Positions 12,339-15,293 of a stretch of 15,293 nt of DNA are shown piece after piece; within the stretch, counting starts at the first letter, position 1, and each line of letters begins with the position of its first letter. Made by a program: the position numbers and the translations under genes. The notes beneath the pieces were generated by a model. That model searched no databases. It was given only the letters and a program-made list of their open reading frames with translations, and was not told the DNA's origin. The DNA is from Candidatus Saccharimonadota bacterium (GTDB taxonomy: Bacteria > Patescibacteria > Saccharimonadia > Saccharimonadales > Nanosyncoccaceae), in the NCBI GenBank assembly GCA_017429465.1, contig JAFROU010000040.1, positions 1-15,293 on the forward strand, in the 5' to 3' direction.

Positions 12339-12866
12339 TTATTTGTAGTATGCCCTACCCTCAATACGTACATCTACGTACGAATAAGTCGCGTTTCTCT
12401 CTGTTAGATATTTTATCATGCGGTCAATATCCTCTGCTGACACCCCAGTTTCACGGTCAATATTCACTTTAAAATAGGCACTATAACCTTCTAGATAGAA
12501 GTCCACCTCCCTGGTTGTCTCAGCTGGTAGAACCGCCCTCGTCACCTTATAACCCAACTCGTCTAAATCATATTCCATCTGGCCAACATAATCTTTAACG
12601 CGATCAGATACGTGCCCACTATGAGATTCATCATATATTTCAACGGTTGGCTCATATTTTTTACCTTCCACCTCTATCTCTTGTCGGTCTTTAGCCCAAT
12701 TATTAAAAGCCATTGCGATTAAAAAACCAACGATTGCAAGCGTCAGTAAAACCGTGATAAAACCTAAAATCTGGCGCGTCTTCTGACGTTTACGAGTCTG
12801 CATCCTAGACGACTCGGACTCCATCCGATCGCGCTTAGCCACAATTGTTCTACCTAGCTTTTGCAT
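12339..12866 (-). CDS. Small single-pass membrane protein, FtsQ/DivIB-like
   Basis: A 175-residue protein with a basic cytoplasmic N-terminus (1-31), one transmembrane helix (about 33-54) and a short extracytoplasmic domain. The end, YSYVDVRIEGRAYYK, resembles the last strand of the FtsQ/DivIB beta domain, where the pattern is hydrophobic-Asp-hydrophobic-Arg followed by Gly-Arg. It is preceded by a helix (VSAEDIDRMIKYLTER) of the kind found there. Its place after ftsW and murG is where ftsQ sits in many division clusters. At this length the usual POTRA domain is missing or much reduced. I infer a minimal septal scaffold protein, not a confident ftsQ. The ATG lies 17 bases inside the murG end and is preceded by GGAAGAGG, so translation is probably coupled. 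Confidence 0.6.
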   Translation of the reverse strand: MQKLGRTIVAKRDRMESESSRMQTRKRQKTRQILGFITVLLTLAIVGFLIAMAFNNWAKDRQEIEVEGKKYEPTVEIYDESHSGHVSDRVKDYVGQMEYDLDELGYKVTRAVLPAETTREVDFYLEGYSAYFKVNIDRETGVSAEDIDRMIKYLTERNATYSYVDVRIEGRAYYK

Positions 12867-14121
12867 CCTCTTCCACCTTAGTTAAATCCTTACCATCTGC
12901 GATATCAATCACAATAGCAGCAAGCGCTTTTGCCGCATCCGGTCGCGCTTCTTCGTGTAATTTCGCGGCCATTTCTTCCCTTTTCTTTGGACTACGAATT
13001 AGCGAGCGAACTTCATCTAATAAAATTTCTGGATTTTTGACCATCTTATCATCGCGCACAGACAAAACTGCGCCTTTTTTCTCTAGTCTCTCAGCATTTT
13101 TAACCTGATGGCCACCTGGCAATTTTTCAAACGGCACCAAAACTACTGCCTTTGATAAACCTGCAAGTTCTGCAATCGTTGTCGCTCCAGCCCTAGAAAT
13201 CACCACATCTGCGGCGCCCATTAGCTCGTTCATTGACGAATTAAATTCCCACAAACGAAAGTTCGATTGTAGCTTTGCCTTATCCCATTCTTCATATTTC
13301 TTAAGGTCCACCATGTCTTCATAGTGCTTGCGACCCGCCACTAGACCAACCGAAGTAAACTCTAACATCTTTGGCAAAATCTGGCGCATTGCCTCATTCA
13401 TATTCACCGAGCCTTGACTACCACCAGTTACAATCACGAGTGGTTGATCTGGATTAAAACCAAATGTTTTCTTTAAAGTCTTTTTCTGCGTTTCACTAAT
13501 CTTCTTAAATTCTGGCGCCACTGGCACACCTACCCATTTCCAGTTTGGTTTAGCCTTTTCTTCGTCAAAAGGCATCCCAAAAGCCACGATCTTGGCTTTC
13601 TTCATTAAAATTCGATTAGCAAGTCCCGGCACCACATCAGATTCGTGCACCACGTATGGGATACGAAAAATCTTTGCCACTAAACCAACTGGTAGACAAA
13701 CAAATCCACCTTTTAAAAACATCACGTCTGGGCGGTTTTCCCTGCTGAATAAACGGAAAAAACTCTGAAGCCAGCCACCAACAAAGCCACAAAAACCAAC
13801 TATGTTTCCCCAAATTATATCTTTAAAAGTAATTTGCCAGTTAATAAAATAGTCTTTAAACTTCCAACCGGCATAACGATGAAACTTCCCCGCGCAAATC
13901 TTGCGCACTCTAATATAAGGATTGTCTTTATTCCCTGTTTTTTCTTGTTCTCCCCAGCGCACCCCTAATTCTGTTGTAATTTTTACAACATTCTTATAAT
14001 ACTTACGGTCAGTCCAAAATTCAATTCTGGTGCGGGGTTTAATCTCTAATAATTCACGCACTACGGCGACGGCTGGAGTGATATGACCCCCGGAGCCTCC
14101 GCCCACTACTAATACTTTCAT
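12850..14121 (-). CDS. murG: UDP-GlcNAc transferase MurG (lipid II synthesis)
   Basis: A 423-residue GT-B glycosyltransferase that adds GlcNAc to lipid I on the inner membrane face, giving lipid II. Motifs appear in order: GGGSGGHITP (7-16), FLKGGFVCLPVG (135-146), HESDVVPGLANR (159-170, usually HEQNxxPGxxNR), VTGGSQGSVN (231-240), ISRAGATTIAEL (308-319) and GGHQVKNAERL (336-346). It is about 65 residues longer than typical MurG. An insertion at about 60-128 carries a hydrophobic, aromatic patch (102-125) that could deepen membrane contact, and there is a charged tail after about residue 400. The start MKVLVVGGGSGGH is canonical and lies 68 bases inside ftsW, so translation is likely coupled to it. 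The product would supply the lipid II that FtsW polymerises. Confidence 0.94.
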   Translation of the reverse strand: MKVLVVGGGSGGHITPAVAVVRELLEIKPRTRIEFWTDRKYYKNVVKITTELGVRWGEQEKTGNKDNPYIRVRKICAGKFHRYAGWKFKDYFINWQITFKDIIWGNIVGFCGFVGGWLQSFFRLFSRENRPDVMFLKGGFVCLPVGLVAKIFRIPYVVHESDVVPGLANRILMKKAKIVAFGMPFDEEKAKPNWKWVGVPVAPEFKKISETQKKTLKKTFGFNPDQPLVIVTGGSQGSVNMNEAMRQILPKMLEFTSVGLVAGRKHYEDMVDLKKYEEWDKAKLQSNFRLWEFNSSMNELMGAADVVISRAGATTIAELAGLSKAVVLVPFEKLPGGHQVKNAERLEKKGAVLSVRDDKMVKNPEILLDEVRSLIRSPKKREEMAAKLHEEARPDAAKALAAIVIDIADGKDLTKVEEDAKAR

Positions 14122-15262
14122 CTTTTTCCTCTTCCCTACTAGTATAACATGATAATTGTAATGTTAAACCTAATGCAAACGCCATAAATAGCATACTTGT
14201 ACCTCCATAGCTAAGAAGCGGGAGCGTCACGCCAGTTAAAGGAATTAATCCAGTCATAGAAGCAATATTCGTCACCATGTGTGCCATAATCCAAGCCCAA
14301 AAACCAGCCACCATTAGCCTCTGGTCGTCATCTCTTAAGTGCGTGGCTGTTCTCATCATTCTAAACAACAGTATCGTAAAACAAATTAAGATTAGTGCTA
14401 GGCCCAAAAACCCGAAGGTCTCGCCCATCACCGCAAAGACGGAGTCATTTATGGACTCTGGCAAATAACCAGTTGCCTGCACGCTATTACCAATTCCCAC
14501 ACCAAAGAATCCACCCGAGCCAATCGCCATTAAGGCATTGTCAATATGATAATTGTCGTCCTCGCTGCCACTACCACTAAAAGTCATCAGGCGTTCCATA
14601 CGGTGTGGTGCCATTAGGATTGCAAACACACCAGCTACTGCAATAATAGCCACTACTAACCAAAAATATTGCTGTTTAATATTGCTCATCCAAAGAATCG
14701 CTAAGATAATTGCCACCAGCGCTACGCCGGTACCCATATCAGACTGCACAATCACCACAAAGACCAAAGATATAATGCTCATTATTGCAAACGGCAACCA
14801 AAAGTCACTCGAGCGTTCAAATTTTCCCTGTTTTTTCCGCTCAGCAATTAAATCAGCTAGATACATTACCATTCCTAATTTCAAAAGCTCTGCTGGCTGA
14901 AAACTTACTACACCTAGGTTAAACCAACGACAAGCACCATTTTGGCAACTAGCTAATGAGCTATTAGTAGTTGCCAGGATTGCCAACAACGCACAAGCAA
15001 GCAAACCTAGAATTAACACAATTTTAGCACTCCTCCGTATCCATCCATAAGGCACCTTAAACGCCAGAATAAATACGCCGACCGCTAGAACAACGCTAAT
15101 TAATTGATGCCAAAAATAATTATTTGGATCAGCATTTAACCCATAAGCCGCATTCTCATAATTAGTACGCATCGGTCCAATCGTGTAAATCACAACTAAA
15201 CCTACCACCATTAAAATGGCCGTCAAAACGCCAATCAATCGATCACTTTTGTGCCGTCTCAT
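14054..15262 (-). CDS. ftsW: Septal peptidoglycan polymerase FtsW (SEDS family)
   Basis: A 402-residue SEDS protein with about ten predicted membrane helices that polymerises lipid II at the division site. Typical motifs are SFQPAELLKLGMVMYLA (120-136), VQSDMGTGVAL (172-182), GVGIGNSVQATGYLPES (254-270), INDSVFAVMGE (271-281, with the conserved catalytic-type Asp273) and, near the C-terminus, GLIPLTGVTLPLLSYGGTS. Cys106 and Cys111 in an extracytoplasmic loop could form a disulfide. The Arg/Ser-rich tail overlaps the start of murG and ends at TGA, which argues against recoding of UGA. The start is ATG 15262, in a TAATG context with a weak ribosome binding site. The frame stays open to the window edge, so a farther start cannot be excluded. 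The class partner (PBP2b/FtsI) is not in the window. Confidence 0.94.
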   Translation of the reverse strand: MRRHKSDRLIGVLTAILMVVGLVVIYTIGPMRTNYENAAYGLNADPNNYFWHQLISVVLAVGVFILAFKVPYGWIRRSAKIVLILGLLACALLAILATTNSSLASCQNGACRWFNLGVVSFQPAELLKLGMVMYLADLIAERKKQGKFERSSDFWLPFAIMSIISLVFVVIVQSDMGTGVALVAIILAILWMSNIKQQYFWLVVAIIAVAGVFAILMAPHRMERLMTFSGSGSEDDNYHIDNALMAIGSGGFFGVGIGNSVQATGYLPESINDSVFAVMGETFGFLGLALILICFTILLFRMMRTATHLRDDDQRLMVAGFWAWIMAHMVTNIASMTGLIPLTGVTLPLLSYGGTSMLFMAFALGLTLQLSCYTSREEEKDESISSGRRLRGSYHSSRRRSA

Positions 15263-15293
15263 TAGGCAATACCACTCACGGTAACGAGGAAGA

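Noticed and set aside
14054..14056. UGA recoded as glycine, as in Gracilibacteria
   Set aside because: TGA ends ftsW at the expected place after the last SEDS helix, and no long frame in the window contains an internal in-frame TGA that must be read through.
15262..15293. End of an upstream minus-strand gene overlapping the ftsW start as TAATG
   Set aside because: Only about nine codons (FLVTVSGIA) are visible and they match no family, while the ftsW frame itself is also open to the edge.
1..15293. CRISPR array, tRNA or rRNA genes, insertion sequences, prophage
   Set aside because: No regularly spaced repeats of 25-40 bases, no cloverleaf or rRNA signatures, and no transposase, integrase or phage structural genes were seen.

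Overview
The gene content and style of this window point to a member of the Candidate Phyla Radiation, most likely Candidatus Saccharibacteria (TM7). The signs are a sigma-region-4/winged-helix fusion next to a large TraG/VirB4-like ATPase, a zinc-finger-less topoisomerase I, a short peptidyl-tRNA hydrolase, a minimal FtsQ-like protein, tight packing and a moderately AT-rich composition. The lineage is an inference from gene style; no 16S rRNA or other marker is present. UGA ends ftsW, so the standard code fits and the UGA=Gly code of Gracilibacteria does not.

Layout. Positions 1-150 hold the 3' end of the GTPase gene der, which the supplied long ORFs miss. Next come a PIN-PhoH ATPase/RNase (272-1822) with a hairpin leader, its terminator, and pth (1884-2399). 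Convergent with pth, with no base between the stop codons, is a membrane-anchored serpin (3944-2400), preceded by dprA (4898-3987), both on the minus strand. The dprA start codon sits inside the -35 box of a near-perfect sigma70 promoter firing the other way. That promoter drives a gene-free, highly structured RNA (about 4927-5232) ending in a strong intrinsic terminator. topA (5281-7551), a sigma4-HARE regulator (7780-8808) and the TraG/VirB4-like ATPase (8840-11614) follow on the plus strand. A gene-free convergent spacer (11615-12338) carries two terminators, CCCCTGT repeats and a G-quadruplex candidate. The right end is a minus-strand cell-wall and division cluster: ftsW, murG and a small FtsQ/DivIB-like gene, each overlapping the next.

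How the parts fit. Most genes are core housekeeping: ribosome assembly (Der), peptidyl-tRNA recycling (Pth), supercoiling (TopA), septal peptidoglycan synthesis (FtsW, MurG, FtsQ-like), and DNA uptake or recombination (DprA). The serpin and the ATPase are the plausible cell-surface or host-facing components. Four genes (pth, serpin, topA, ATPase) share an extended -10 element TATG-N-TANANT placed only 6-10 bases before the ATG, which suggests leaderless or nearly leaderless mRNAs.

The best candidate for something undescribed is the RNA at about 4927-5232. It has its own promoter and terminator, a long-range helix of about 23 bp, a coaxial three-way-junction domain, and a possible kissing interaction between an ACCUCC loop and a GAGGU loop. 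I could not match it to tmRNA, RNase P RNA, SRP RNA, 6S RNA or a riboswitch class.
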